Assembly: GCF_004138325.1 (NCBI RefSeq)
Contig: NZ_SBLB01000005.1
Span: 62,001-126,000 of the forward strand
Direction: 5' to 3'
Length of the DNA: 64,000 bases
Origin: Spirosoma sordidisoli
Lineage (GTDB): Bacteria; Bacteroidota; Bacteroidia; Cytophagales; Spirosomataceae
The first letter of the stretch is position 1. Every line of letters begins with the position of its first letter. A program made the translations under genes and the position numbers. Below, piece by piece: positions 18,535 through 26,527 of this stretch. The notes under the pieces were generated by a model that was not told where the DNA came from, made no database searches, and saw only the letters and a list, made by a program, of their open reading frames with translations.

Positions 18535-18570
18535 TCATCCCGGATAGGAAGAGTGCCACCACCAAATCAT
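18535..18570 (-). CDS. trpL: trp leader peptide
   Basis: Eleven codons encoding [11 protein letters not shown] then TGA. Three consecutive Trp codons at positions 3-5 in so short a reading frame, 37 nt before a strong terminator that itself precedes trpE, are the hallmark of a ribosome-sensed tryptophan attenuator. The peptide is not expected to have a function of its own. No ribosome-binding site is visible, which is normal for this phylum. Confidence 0.82.
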   Translation of the reverse strand: MIWWWHSSYPG

Positions 18571-18643
18571 GCTTACAGATGCCTTGTTCACAATCGTTAT
18601 GTCGTTTTCGTCGCGCGCCATCAGGCTACGCTTCGTTTATTTG

Positions 18644-18717
18644 TCGGGGTGGCGGGATTCGAACCCACGACCTCTACGTCCCGAACGTAGCGCGCTACCA
18701 GGCTGCGCTACACCCCG
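18644..18717 (-). tRNA. tRNA-Pro (CGG anticodon)
   Basis: 74 nt including the discriminator A. The acceptor stem is CGGGGTG / CACCCCG, the anticodon stem CTACG / CGTAG encloses the loop TTCGGGA with anticodon CGG, and the T arm is GTGGGTTCGAATCCCGC. CCA is not encoded. It reads codon CCG, which is frequent in this GC-rich window. It lies 73 nt upstream of trpL on the same strand, with no terminator between them, so cotranscription is possible. Confidence 0.97.
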
Positions 18718-18726
18718 AATGGGCCA

Positions 18727-18734
18727 CAAAGGTA
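18727..18734 (-). promoter_or_regulatory. -7 promoter box of tRNA-Pro
   Basis: Minus-strand TACCTTTG, a perfect TAnnTTTG, ends 9 nt before the first tRNA base, the spacing expected for a short 5' extension. Confidence 0.6.
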
Positions 18735-18759
18735 AATACATTACCTACTCTTGCGGAAA

Positions 18760-19530
18760 TTATTCGGCAACTTTTTTTGCGATAAAAGCCGCTAACTGGT
18801 CGGGTATTTCCCAGGGCAAGAGGTGGCCGGCCCCGTTGCAGCGGGTGATGGTGGCCCGCGGCAGGAACGGCTTCACCATGGTTTCCTGCACATCGGGCGG
18901 GAGCGCGCGGTCTTCCGACCCGACGATGATGGCGACCGGAACCGTGATGCGGCTCATCCGGTCCGTAATGTCTTCGTTGCTGCCGTGTTGCAGCCAGGCG
19001 TCCCAGGCGGGTTTGGCGGTGCGGAGGTCGTCGGTAATGATCTGCTCGCTCGCATCGCCCGAAACGGCTACTTCGGTAATGTTCTTGAGCGTCTTCTCGG
19101 CCGATGCCCGCTGGCCGTGTCCGGTCAGGAGTTTCTGCCGCTCGTCGTCAGGAATGGGTTCGGGGCTGGGGGGCGAGGGCGATACCAGTATCAGCTGACG
19201 CAGGCTGGCAGGCTGCCGGGCGGCTACGGCCAGGGCTACCTTACCACTCATCGAATGCCCGACCAGTGCGTAGGGCCCGATGCCCATTGTTTTGACGAGC
19301 TCCTCCACATCGTCGGCCATGTCGTCTACCGAATACCCCGTTTCGGGCCCGTCGGAGTAACCGTGGCCGCGCAGGTCGAGGGCTACGCAGTGGTAACGGT
19401 CGGCCAGCTGATTCATGACCCGCTGCCACTCCATCGACGAGCCGCCGAAATAGTGCATGAACAGCAGGGTCAGGCTGCCCTGACCCTGCTCGCGAACGTT
19501 CAGGTAGATAGAATTGGCAGGATGGCGCAT
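18760..19530 (-). CDS. Alpha/beta-fold hydrolase
   Basis: 256 residues. The nucleophile elbow GHSMSG (residues ~91-96), a catalytic Asp in [10 protein letters not shown] and His in [11 protein letters not shown] give the full triad. The oxyanion region MHYFGGSS and DLRGHGYSD are typical of small epoxide-hydrolase or haloperoxidase-like members. The substrate is unknown. Its ATG overlaps the stop of the GH1 gene by one base (TGATG), so it is translated with that gene and may act on related glycosides or esters. Confidence 0.88.
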   Translation of the reverse strand: MRHPANSIYLNVREQGQGSLTLLFMHYFGGSSMEWQRVMNQLADRYHCVALDLRGHGYSDGPETGYSVDDMADDVEELVKTMGIGPYALVGHSMSGKVALAVAARQPASLRQLILVSPSPPSPEPIPDDERQKLLTGHGQRASAEKTLKNITEVAVSGDASEQIITDDLRTAKPAWDAWLQHGSNEDITDRMSRITVPVAIIVGSEDRALPPDVQETMVKPFLPRATITRCNGAGHLLPWEIPDQLAAFIAKKVAE

Positions 19531-20861
19531 CAGACAGATACTTTTAAGCGGGCGGGTCGATCGGTCACCTCCAGAATCTCGCCGTAGGGAACGATGGTGA
19601 TCTGGCCAAACTCTTTTAGCAGGCTCTTATAGGCTTCTGCAACGGGGCGGGGCTTCCGGTCAAGATCGAACAGGCCACACTCGTTGACGTGGTTATTCAG
19701 CTCGCCCAGCTGCGAATCCCAGTCGATCTGATCGATGAGGCTGTACCAGGTAAAGCCGAGCACCGGAACCCCGTCGCGACGCATGCGCATGATGCTGACC
19801 CACTGTTTGTAAAGCCATATGGGCGCCTGATCCGCTTCGAATACGTTGGTTTCGGTATGCATCACGGGCATGTGGTATCGCTCGTAGTAGTCGCGGGTGA
19901 TTTCGTACCAGCCCAGTACGTCCATCGACGTCTCGACCCGGCCGTCGGGCAGTTTGATGCGCTCATTACGGCCGTAGTAGTCGTTGCCCATGATCTGGTA
20001 GCCCGGCGGTTTGCCAGCCATGAACCAGTTATATTCCTCGCGGGTGAGGCCGTTGTCCATCATGTACATACCCACGGTGGTCGAGGGCGGATTGGCGTAG
20101 AGCAGATCCAGCGACAGGAACCGCAGTTCGTTATCCAGCTGCGTAGCGGCCGAGGGCGTGGCGCAGAGTTCGTGGATGTATTCGGCGCTTTCGCTCTGCA
20201 CAATGACGCAGTCGTTTCGGCGCTTGGCAATCTGCTGGTTGCCCATGATGCTGGCGGCTACGCAGTGCTTCAGCGCCGTAACGAAGCCCCGGTCGGTTTT
20301 CAACTGTTCGTTCCAGACACCGTCTTTACCGCTGATCCGGGCCGTTACGTAGATTTCATTGACGGGCGTATAGTAGCGTACCCAGGGGTAGCGTTCGGCA
20401 ACGGCCGCGCAGAAATCGGAGAAATGAACCGGAAGCTCGGGATTCTGAAAATCGCCGATCCAGTCCGGAACGCCGAAGTGCATCAGGTCCAGAATCGGCG
20501 TGATACCGAGCTGTTTGATTTCGGCCATGGCCAGATCGGCAAACTCCCAGTCGAACTGGCCGGGGCCTTTGTGCATGCTGTAATAAGGCAGCCCGTAGCG
20601 CAGTACGTTCAGCCCCATTTCTTTCACCAGCCCCAGGTCTTCTTTGTACCGGTCGTAGTGGCCGCACTCGCGCAGCTGGTCGCGCCGAACGGTGCCGTTT
20701 TTGATAGTCGGATATGAACATTCAATGCCGGTCGCGAACATGAAGTTGCCCGGGTTCCCGTCAGGAAGTCCGCTGCCATCGTGGCCACCCGCTCCGCCGA
20801 ACTCATCACCGTCGTAGTTACCGTCGCCGAAGCGCTTTTTTATGTTATCCAGAAAATTCAT
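19530..20861 (-). CDS. Glycoside hydrolase family 1-like protein
   Basis: 443 residues, TIM barrel. The acid/base Glu169 lies in TPVNEIY and the nucleophile Glu337 in HTETN; this matches the GH1 TxNE and (I/V)TEN pattern only loosely. The N-terminus (residues ~11-40) is rich in Gly and Asp and unlikely to be folded. There is no signal peptide, so it is cytoplasmic. The start at 20861 (MNFLDN) is preferred to the upstream ATG at 20888. It is followed directly by the hydrolase and preceded, 38 bp away, by a GMC oxidoreductase: a sugar or glycoside processing operon. Confidence 0.85.
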   Translation of the reverse strand: MNFLDNIKKRFGDGNYDGDEFGGAGGHDGSGLPDGNPGNFMFATGIECSYPTIKNGTVRRDQLRECGHYDRYKEDLGLVKEMGLNVLRYGLPYYSMHKGPGQFDWEFADLAMAEIKQLGITPILDLMHFGVPDWIGDFQNPELPVHFSDFCAAVAERYPWVRYYTPVNEIYVTARISGKDGVWNEQLKTDRGFVTALKHCVAASIMGNQQIAKRRNDCVIVQSESAEYIHELCATPSAATQLDNELRFLSLDLLYANPPSTTVGMYMMDNGLTREEYNWFMAGKPPGYQIMGNDYYGRNERIKLPDGRVETSMDVLGWYEITRDYYERYHMPVMHTETNVFEADQAPIWLYKQWVSIMRMRRDGVPVLGFTWYSLIDQIDWDSQLGELNNHVNECGLFDLDRKPRPVAEAYKSLLKEFGQITIVPYGEILEVTDRPARLKVSV

Positions 20862-20899
20862 AGGTACAAAGAATAAGAGAGCAGGCATCGACCGACCGA

Positions 20900-22447
20900 T
20901 CAGGCCGTTCCTCGCTGGCTCGTTAAAAATTTATCGGCGGTGCGCAGGGCCAGCGACATGATCGTCAAAGCCGGGTTGACGCTGAGCGCGCTCGGGAATG
21001 TAGAATTATCGCTGATGTACAGATTCGGAATGTCGAACGACCGGCCGTCGGCATTTACCACGGCGGTATCGGGGTTATTGCCCATCCGACAGGTGCCGAT
21101 GATGTGCGCATTGCGCGGGAATGTCCAGACGTTACAGGCGCCGGCCGCGTCCCAGATTTGCCGCATAAGCTGGTCGGCATGGGCCGTCATGCGTTCTTCG
21201 CTTTCGCCGTTCGAGAAAAATATGCGCGGTTTGGGCAGGCCTCGGCTGTCGGTTTCGTCGGATAGCTCGAGGTAGTTGTGCTCGTACGGCAGGCAGTCGC
21301 CCAGGATGTTGATGCCCGCTACGTGGTTATATGCCGAAGCGGCCTGTTTCAGCGCCGGACCCCATAGCCCGCGTCCCCGCGCCATCTGGCTGAGGTAGGT
21401 CAGGGGCATGACACCGATCGACTGGAGGAGGTAGCCGCCCACGAAGTCGGCGTTGGTGGGGCGGTGGGTATCTTCGGAGATGATGGCGCCGGGAATGCCT
21501 TTGTAGGGCCGGATATCTTCGTCGAACTCGCCCCAGAGCTGCAGGGCGGTATGGGCCATCAGGTTGCGGCCAACCTGCCCGCTGCTGTTTCCGATGCCGT
21601 TGAGCAACAACAGCCGGGGCGTCTCGATGGCACCGGCGCAGAGGAACACGTTATGGCACCGCTGCCGTTCTTCCTGCCCGTTCCGGATATAAACTACCTC
21701 GCTGATCCGGCCCGATGCGTTCCGGACAAGCTGGGTCACGAAACACTCCGGCCTTACCTCGGCCCCGTAGTGGAGAGCCAGCGGAATATAGGTCACGTCC
21801 ATACTCGCCTTGGCTCCTACAGTACAGCCCGCCTGGCAGAAACCCCGGTTCGTACAGCCCGGCCGGTGCCCAACGCCTTCCTGGTAATAGCCGGCCGAAA
21901 GCGCTGCATTGGCCGCCGGCGAGGTTCGGATGCCCAGCGTCCGGCATCCCCGCTCCATCAGCTGACCGGCGCCGTTGACGGGCAGTGGTCCGAGGGCGTA
22001 GCCCCGGTTGCGGGCGGGGCCCCACGGGTAAGGCGACGGGCCCGACACGCCCAGAAACTGTTCAACCTCCTCGTAATACGAGGCCAGGTCATCAAACTCG
22101 ATGGGCCAGTCTTCGCCCACGCCAAACTCGGTTCGGATGCGGAGGTCGTCGGGCTGGGCGCGGGGGGTGTAGGCCGTATAATGCAGCGTTGAGCCGCCTA
22201 CGCCGGTACCGGAGTTGTTATTACCGAACGCCAGCGCGTCCTGACCGGCACTCAGTCGCTCGTCGTTCCAGAAGAGCTTATCCTGCGCCCGCTCGTCGGT
22301 CGCAAAATCCAGTTTCGGGTTCCAGTGTCGGCCCGCTTCGAGCGCAACGACACGCAGGCCAGCCCTGGCAAGCCGGGCCAGCAACGGAGCGCCACCCGCC
22401 CCGGTTCCAATCACAACGGCGTCGACAATATCATGGGTAGTGGTCAT
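20900..22447 (-). CDS. GMC family oxidoreductase
   Basis: 515 residues. The FAD-binding VVIGTGAGGAPLLARLA is near residues 11-27, the GMC signature is GVGGSTLHYTAYTPR, CAGAIETPRLLLLNG is the second signature, and the C-terminal HIIGTCRMG and SVNPALTIMSLALR complete the fold. There is a Cys cluster in CTNRGFCQAGCTVGAK. These features match the large flavin subunit of gluconate/sorbitol-type dehydrogenases, which oxidise sugars and pass electrons to a cytochrome; no cytochrome gene is in view. It lies downstream of its small subunit, separated by 205 bp that contain a REP pair. Confidence 0.9.
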   Translation of the reverse strand: MTTTHDIVDAVVIGTGAGGAPLLARLARAGLRVVALEAGRHWNPKLDFATDERAQDKLFWNDERLSAGQDALAFGNNNSGTGVGGSTLHYTAYTPRAQPDDLRIRTEFGVGEDWPIEFDDLASYYEEVEQFLGVSGPSPYPWGPARNRGYALGPLPVNGAGQLMERGCRTLGIRTSPAANAALSAGYYQEGVGHRPGCTNRGFCQAGCTVGAKASMDVTYIPLALHYGAEVRPECFVTQLVRNASGRISEVVYIRNGQEERQRCHNVFLCAGAIETPRLLLLNGIGNSSGQVGRNLMAHTALQLWGEFDEDIRPYKGIPGAIISEDTHRPTNADFVGGYLLQSIGVMPLTYLSQMARGRGLWGPALKQAASAYNHVAGINILGDCLPYEHNYLELSDETDSRGLPKPRIFFSNGESEERMTAHADQLMRQIWDAAGACNVWTFPRNAHIIGTCRMGNNPDTAVVNADGRSFDIPNLYISDNSTFPSALSVNPALTIMSLALRTADKFLTSQRGTA

Positions 22448-22534
22448 GTAGTGGCTAGTGTGTTTCCTGCAGGGGTATGCGTTTGTGGTTGATTTACAGT
22501 TGTTTGAGCGGTGTCTCTTGGGTCATTGTTGCCA

Positions 22535-22631
22535 TGGTCCGTGTCCTCACGGACAACTTATGCGACAGCAACTGACCCGCAAAAACCGATGGATGGCTGA
22601 CGCGCGAGTGGTCCGTGAGGACACGGACCAC
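22535..22631. repeat. REP pair (dispersed copy)
   Basis: Two inverted hairpins at 22535-22556 (one arm mismatch) and 22608-22631 (perfect GTGGTCCGTG / CACGGACCAC, AGGA loop), with a 51-nt linker related to that of the RAYT arrays. The flanks GTTGCC and GGTAAC extend the outer symmetry. It sits inside an apparent operon. Confidence 0.85.
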
Positions 22632-22652
22632 GGTAACCGGGTCGCGGGTCGG

Positions 22653-23255
22653 TCAGGTCGGGGAATTGGCTTTCTTTTCGCGGTCTTCGAGGTTGTTGAG
22701 CCCGATCCGTTGCCAGCCGGGGGCGTCGGCCATACCGACATACCCGATCTCTTCCTGGGCCAGGGGATGGCTGTAGTAATTCTCGACGGCTTCGGCCAGC
22801 AACTCCTCGAAAAAATGATCGGCGGGCAGGATATCCCAGGTAGAGCCGGGAGCTTCCAGCGCCTGTACCGCGGCCAGCACCTCGTCCTGCTGTTCGGGCG
22901 AGAGATTCCGGAAGGGCTGCCCGAACCAGGCCTGCGCACTTTCGTCGAACCCGCGCAACCCCAGCCGATACGCTTCGCCGTCGGGCGGCATGTCGTCGTA
23001 CCGCCAGCCGTTCGACTTGTTCTCGGACAACCGCAGGTCGATACCGCTGGCGATGTCGATGCGTTGCGACGGCTCCCGCCCCTCTTGCGGAACCAGTCGA
23101 TCACATACGGCCTGCAGCAGGGCGAACTCGTCGGCGGAGAAAAACGTGGGTTGGCGCGGTGGTGCGTTCAACCGGCTGTTCAGTGCCTCTCGGGTTGGTG
23201 CAGTGACCAGGTCGGTTTGTAACAACGATCGAATGGTGTTGGCTGGGTGGAACAT
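22653..23255 (-). CDS. Gluconate 2-dehydrogenase subunit 3 family protein
   Basis: 200 residues. The segment FFSADEFALLQAVCDRLVPQ (residues ~38-57) is the typical opening of this family, followed by IDLRL, GLRGFDE, FRNLSPEQQDEVLAAV and HFFEELLAEAVENYYSHP. It is the small subunit partner of GMC dehydrogenases. Family members often carry a Tat signal; none is seen here, so the complex may be cytoplasmic or the subunit exported by hitch-hiking. Confidence 0.85.
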   Translation of the reverse strand: MFHPANTIRSLLQTDLVTAPTREALNSRLNAPPRQPTFFSADEFALLQAVCDRLVPQEGREPSQRIDIASGIDLRLSENKSNGWRYDDMPPDGEAYRLGLRGFDESAQAWFGQPFRNLSPEQQDEVLAAVQALEAPGSTWDILPADHFFEELLAEAVENYYSHPLAQEEIGYVGMADAPGWQRIGLNNLEDREKKANSPT

Positions 23256-23278
23256 GGGAGCGTTTGGTTTTGAGTGGA

Positions 23279-24145
23279 TTAGCCGAGCTTTCCGCCCGTA
23301 ACTTCAACGATGCTGCCGGTCATGAACGAGCCATCCGACGAAGCCAGCAGCACATAGGCCGGTGCCAGCTCTTCGGGCTGACCGGGCCGGGCCAGGGCCA
23401 CTTCGTGACCGAAATTGTTGACCTCCTCCACGGGCATCGTGCCCGGAATGTTGGGCGTCCAGACGGGGCCGGGGGCTACGCAGTTGACGCGGATACCCTG
23501 GTCGCCGAGTTGCAGCGCCAGTGATTTGGTAAACGCATGAATAGCGGCTTTCGTAGCGGTATAATCGACCAGGATTTTATTGCCGACGATGCCGACAATA
23601 CTGCCGGTGTTGATGATCGCATCGCCCTTCTGGAGGTGCGGCAGGGCGGCCTGGGCCATGAAGAAATAGGCCAGAATATTGGTGTCGAACGTACGGCGGA
23701 GCTGCTCTTCGCTGATGTCGGTCAGTTTCTGCTGCGCCATCTGGTAGGCCGCGTTGTTGACCAGTACGTTCAGTTTGCCGAAGCGCTCGACCGTTTGCCG
23801 TACGGCATCTTCACAGGCGGCTTTCTGGCGCACGTCGGCCTGAATGACCAGGCAGGGGCGGCCTTTACTTTCGACCAGCCGCTGGGTGTACTTCGCGTCG
23901 TCGGTGTTTTCGTTGTAGACGATCGCCACGCTGGCGCCCTCCATCGCGAAAGCCAGGGCCACGGCCCGGCCAATGCCAGAGTCGGCACCCGTAATGAGGG
24001 CCACCTGATCGGTGAGTTTACCAGCGGGTTTGTAGTTTGACAGGTCGGAGTCGGGCGCCGGGGCCATGTCGGACTGACGAGCCGGATAGGGTAATTTTTG
24101 GCCTGGAATTTCCTCCGATGTGGGCCGGAATTCGGTTGTTTCCAT
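23279..24145 (-). CDS. SDR family oxidoreductase
   Basis: 288 residues, with the ~45-residue N-terminal extension seen in the YdaD/GspA-type stress-related SDRs (KLPYPARQSDM...). The cofactor motif is TGADSGIGRA (residues ~55-64), NNAA follows, and the catalytic Ser lies in NTGSIVG with YTATK supplying Tyr and Lys. It is an NAD(P)-dependent sugar or alcohol dehydrogenase with unknown substrate. The start at 24145 is chosen because the upstream codons are not conserved-looking. It lies 23 bp before the gluconate-dehydrogenase small subunit, so it heads the same operon. Confidence 0.9.
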   Translation of the reverse strand: METTEFRPTSEEIPGQKLPYPARQSDMAPAPDSDLSNYKPAGKLTDQVALITGADSGIGRAVALAFAMEGASVAIVYNENTDDAKYTQRLVESKGRPCLVIQADVRQKAACEDAVRQTVERFGKLNVLVNNAAYQMAQQKLTDISEEQLRRTFDTNILAYFFMAQAALPHLQKGDAIINTGSIVGIVGNKILVDYTATKAAIHAFTKSLALQLGDQGIRVNCVAPGPVWTPNIPGTMPVEEVNNFGHEVALARPGQPEELAPAYVLLASSDGSFMTGSIVEVTGGKLG

Positions 24146-24232
24146 AAGTCGTTGAGTAGAAATGCCGCTGTGGCACGGGTAAGTAACTGAATGTGCCAAT
24201 ATTTTGTTGAGCCAGTCAGACACAAAAAATAA

Positions 24233-24266
24233 GGCCCCTGCCGAACCGCGGGGTTCAGCAGGGGCC
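24233..24266 (-). terminator. Rho-independent terminator of the M48 gene
   Basis: Stem GGCCCCTGC / GCAGGGGCC with further inner pairing, followed on the minus strand by a T-rich tract (plus-strand A-run at 24224-24229). It lies 36 nt past the M48 stop and separates it from the SDR operon. Confidence 0.85.
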
Positions 24267-24301
24267 ACAAACGAGCGGGCTTTATGAATTGGCAGAAATG
24301 C

Positions 24302-25057
24302 CTAGCGGGCAATCCCCTCGCTGCGGGCCCGGTCGCGGATGCGCTGGGCGCGGGCTTTGCTATCGGGGTGAGTCGACAGGAAGGCTGGGCCTCCGCTGCC
24401 GCCCTGCTGGGCCAGCTTCTCGAACGACGAAGCCAGCGGCATGACGCTGTAGCCGTTTCGTTTCAAAAACGCGTAGCTGTAGTCGTCGGCTTCGGTTTCC
24501 TGTTTGCGGCTGAACGAAGCCCCGACAATGTAGTCAGTCATGCCGGCCAGCTGCGACCGCGAGAGCTGACCAATTACGCCCGACTGCGAAGCCCCTACGT
24601 TACGGATGGCCGAGCGTTTGAGCGCGGCTTTCATCGCATCGCGCGAGTCGCGGTTGGCGACGTGGCCAATTTCGTGACCGATAACGGCCAGCACCTCGTT
24701 GTCGGTCATCAGATCCATGAGCCCCTTAAAGACGCGCACGCTGCCGTCGGCCGTCGCAAACGCGTTGACATCGGCGGTTTTATAGACTTTATAGTTGATG
24801 GGCAGGTTGCCTACCTTCTGGTGCCGGGCCACGATGCGGTTCAGCCGTAGGGTGTACGGATCGTTAGCGGCTGCCACCGGATATTTGGCATCCATCTGCT
24901 GAACCGCCTGTTTGGCCACCGAGGCTACCTGGGCGTCGTTGAGGGTGTACGCACTGATCAGTTCCATACCTGCCTGTACCAGTGAAGAGTTGCCCTGAGC
25001 CAGTGTGGCTGCTGATACGCTACTCAAAGACAAGGTTATAAGCGCTATTCGTATCAT
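24302..25057 (-). CDS. M48 family metalloprotease
   Basis: 251 residues with signal peptide MIRIALITLSLSSVSAATLAQ. Zinc motif HEIGH at 128-132 and third ligand Glu189 in ETEADDY. The pattern is that of single-domain periplasmic M48C proteases (LoiP/YcaL-like) without membrane anchors, involved in envelope protein quality control. The start at 25057 gives the best signal peptide. Monocistronic, with its own terminator. Confidence 0.9.
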   Translation of the reverse strand: MIRIALITLSLSSVSAATLAQGNSSLVQAGMELISAYTLNDAQVASVAKQAVQQMDAKYPVAAANDPYTLRLNRIVARHQKVGNLPINYKVYKTADVNAFATADGSVRVFKGLMDLMTDNEVLAVIGHEIGHVANRDSRDAMKAALKRSAIRNVGASQSGVIGQLSRSQLAGMTDYIVGASFSRKQETEADDYSYAFLKRNGYSVMPLASSFEKLAQQGGSGGPAFLSTHPDSKARAQRIRDRARSEGIAR

Positions 25058-25169
25058 GTGATTGTCTGTTTCGTTAGTCATCTGCCTGATCAACGATCGC
25101 TGGCAGTTAACCTATTGACTAGATAACCCTACAAAAGGTTTAGCGCCCTGTCGGGCTCCTACTGATCGG

Positions 25170-25616
25170 CTACATTTCCATAAGGCCCACCCGGATCTGT
25201 TTATTTTCGTTGAGATCGAACGCGCACTGGCCAAAGCTGGGCGGTCCCATCAGCATCGTCACGTTCGAAAATCCGAATGGCTCGGCGGGCATCTGGCCGT
25301 TGTAATCCATCTTTTCGTTGCCGTTGAGGTCCTGCATGAGCCGTACGGCGTAGCGCCCCGCCGGCAGGCCCGTCAGCGTGACCTGCACCTCGCCCGAAGC
25401 GGGTACGTTGACCACGGATGTTTTAAACGATTCGCCGTTGAAGGTAGCCTCGCTATTGGCCACGCCGACGCGGATGGTACCGCTGCGATGGGTTACGTTG
25501 GGAACGACTACCGTCACCGTGTAGGTCCTGGCGGTCGAGTCGGTGGTCTGGGCAAAAGCGAACGGGCTGGTGAGCATCGATAGCATTAAAAAGAAAAGGG
25601 TAGCCAGGGTTTTCAT
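25170..25616 (-). CDS. DUF2141 domain protein
   Basis: 148 residues with signal peptide ending AFA-Q. The domain (residues ~30-148) has the typical GTIRVGVANSEATF, GLPAGRYAVRLMQDLNGNEKMD and EPFGFSN motifs of DUF2141, an exported immunoglobulin-like fold of unknown function. It has a -7 box and a long 5' hairpin. Confidence 0.9.
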   Translation of the reverse strand: MKTLATLFFLMLSMLTSPFAFAQTTDSTARTYTVTVVVPNVTHRSGTIRVGVANSEATFNGESFKTSVVNVPASGEVQVTLTGLPAGRYAVRLMQDLNGNEKMDYNGQMPAEPFGFSNVTMLMGPPSFGQCAFDLNENKQIRVGLMEM

Positions 25617-25630
25617 CGCGGGAGCTGGTT

Positions 25631-25667
25631 TATCGTCGGGCCTTTGTTGGCCGACGATACAAACCTA
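25631..25667 (-). promoter_or_regulatory. -7 box and 5'-UTR hairpin of the DUF2141 gene
   Basis: TAGGTTTG (25667-25660, minus strand) matches the -7 box. Immediately downstream is a perfect 9-bp inverted repeat TATCGTCGG / CCGACGATA (25659-25651 with 25639-25631), ending 14 nt before the ATG. It may be an operator overlapping the transcription start or an mRNA-stabilising hairpin. Confidence 0.5.
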
Positions 25668-25814
25668 CAGCGCTGGCTGTCTGGTTACCAAACTAAAGGG
25701 ACGAACCGCACCAGGCTGGGACGAATAGCAAAGAGAACCGGCCAAATAAGGCTGTTTATGGCTGTTTATGTGGCGTGGGTGTGATTAGTAAGCCGGTTTG
25801 GTAATGCCTGCGGC

Positions 25815-26456
25815 CGTGGTCTTCACCGTGGTCCGTGGGGACACGGACCACTTGTCCGGATGGTTTTATTAATAATGCTTGTTGCTGACGCATGAGTGGT
25901 CCGTTAAGACACGGACCACAGTGAAGGGACACGGATCACGGTGAAGCTTGTTGTGGTTCGTGTCAACTGCGTGGACACTGCCCCACCGTGGTCCGTGCGG
26001 TCGGCGCTCCGATCCTCACGGACCACTTGTCCGGATGGTTTTATCGGTAGCAGACGGTTGCTGACGCATGAGTGGTCCGTGAGGACATGGACCACGGTGA
26101 AGCCCAGGTGAAGCCTCTGTTCACTTCACTACGGTCTATTGGCTACCGTGGTCCGTGCGGTCGGCGCTCCGATCCTCACGGACCACTTGTCCGGATGGTT
26201 TTGTCGGTAGCAGACAGTTGCTGACGCATGAATGGTCCGTGGGGACACGGACCAGGGTGGAGGGTGGAGAGCGATTTGGTTAAGGTGAAGCCCCTGTTCA
26301 CTTCACTATGATCTATTGGCTACCGTGGTCCGTGCGGTCGGCGCTCCGATCCCCACGGACCACTTGTCCGGATGGTTTTGTCGGTAGCAGACGGTTGCTG
26401 ACGCATGAGTGGTCCGTGGGGACACGGACCAGGGTGGAGGGGGAGCGCCGACCGCA
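25815..26456. repeat. Left REP array of the RAYT locus
   Basis: Four units, each two inverted hairpins with arms GTGGTCCGTG / CACGGACCAC. Unit 1: 25828-25851 and 25896-25919. Unit 2: 25988-26026 and 26072-26095. Unit 3: 26148-26186 and 26232-26255. Unit 4: 26325-26363 and 26409-26432. The linker between the two hairpins is 45 nt (44 in unit 1). Units 2-4 have the loop of the first hairpin enlarged to 19 nt. Unit starts are 160 bp (2 to 3) and 177 bp (3 to 4) apart. No coding sequence is evident in this stretch. Confidence 0.92.
26269..26324 (+). pseudogene. Remnant of the RAYT 3' end inside the array
   Basis: The first bases, GAGCGATTTGGTTAAG, are identical to the last codons and stop of the RAYT gene (27080-27095), and the following ~40 bases match its 3' flank with few changes. 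It lies between units 3 and 4. This shows that the repeated unit includes the end of the transposase gene, or that a former second copy was deleted. Confidence 0.75.
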
Positions 26457-26527
26457 GGACACTCGGCTGGTCAAAAATTGTGTCTTTCGAGTATTTCCTG
26501 CGTCAGCCATCACAAACTAGCTCGGCG

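Larger units (their letters stand above)
18461..18599 (-). promoter_or_regulatory. trp operon leader with transcription attenuator
   Basis: Read on the minus strand: a weak -7-like box TAACGATTG (18599-18591), the trpL peptide (18570-18535), a possible 1:2 hairpin pairing GGCACTC with GAG and TGCC (18557-18551 with 18536-18527), then the terminator. The stop region of trpL, CCGGGATGA (18543-18535), is perfectly complementary over 9 nt to TCATCCCGG (18487-18479), which spans the terminator loop and the first bases of its 3' arm. A ribosome finishing trpL would cover the first copy and let the terminator form; one stalled on the Trp codons would leave it free to disrupt the terminator. Confidence 0.8.

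Noticed and set aside
19689..20717. 342-codon plus-strand frame opposite the GH1 gene
   Set aside because: Shadow; the minus-strand product has recognisable catalytic motifs.
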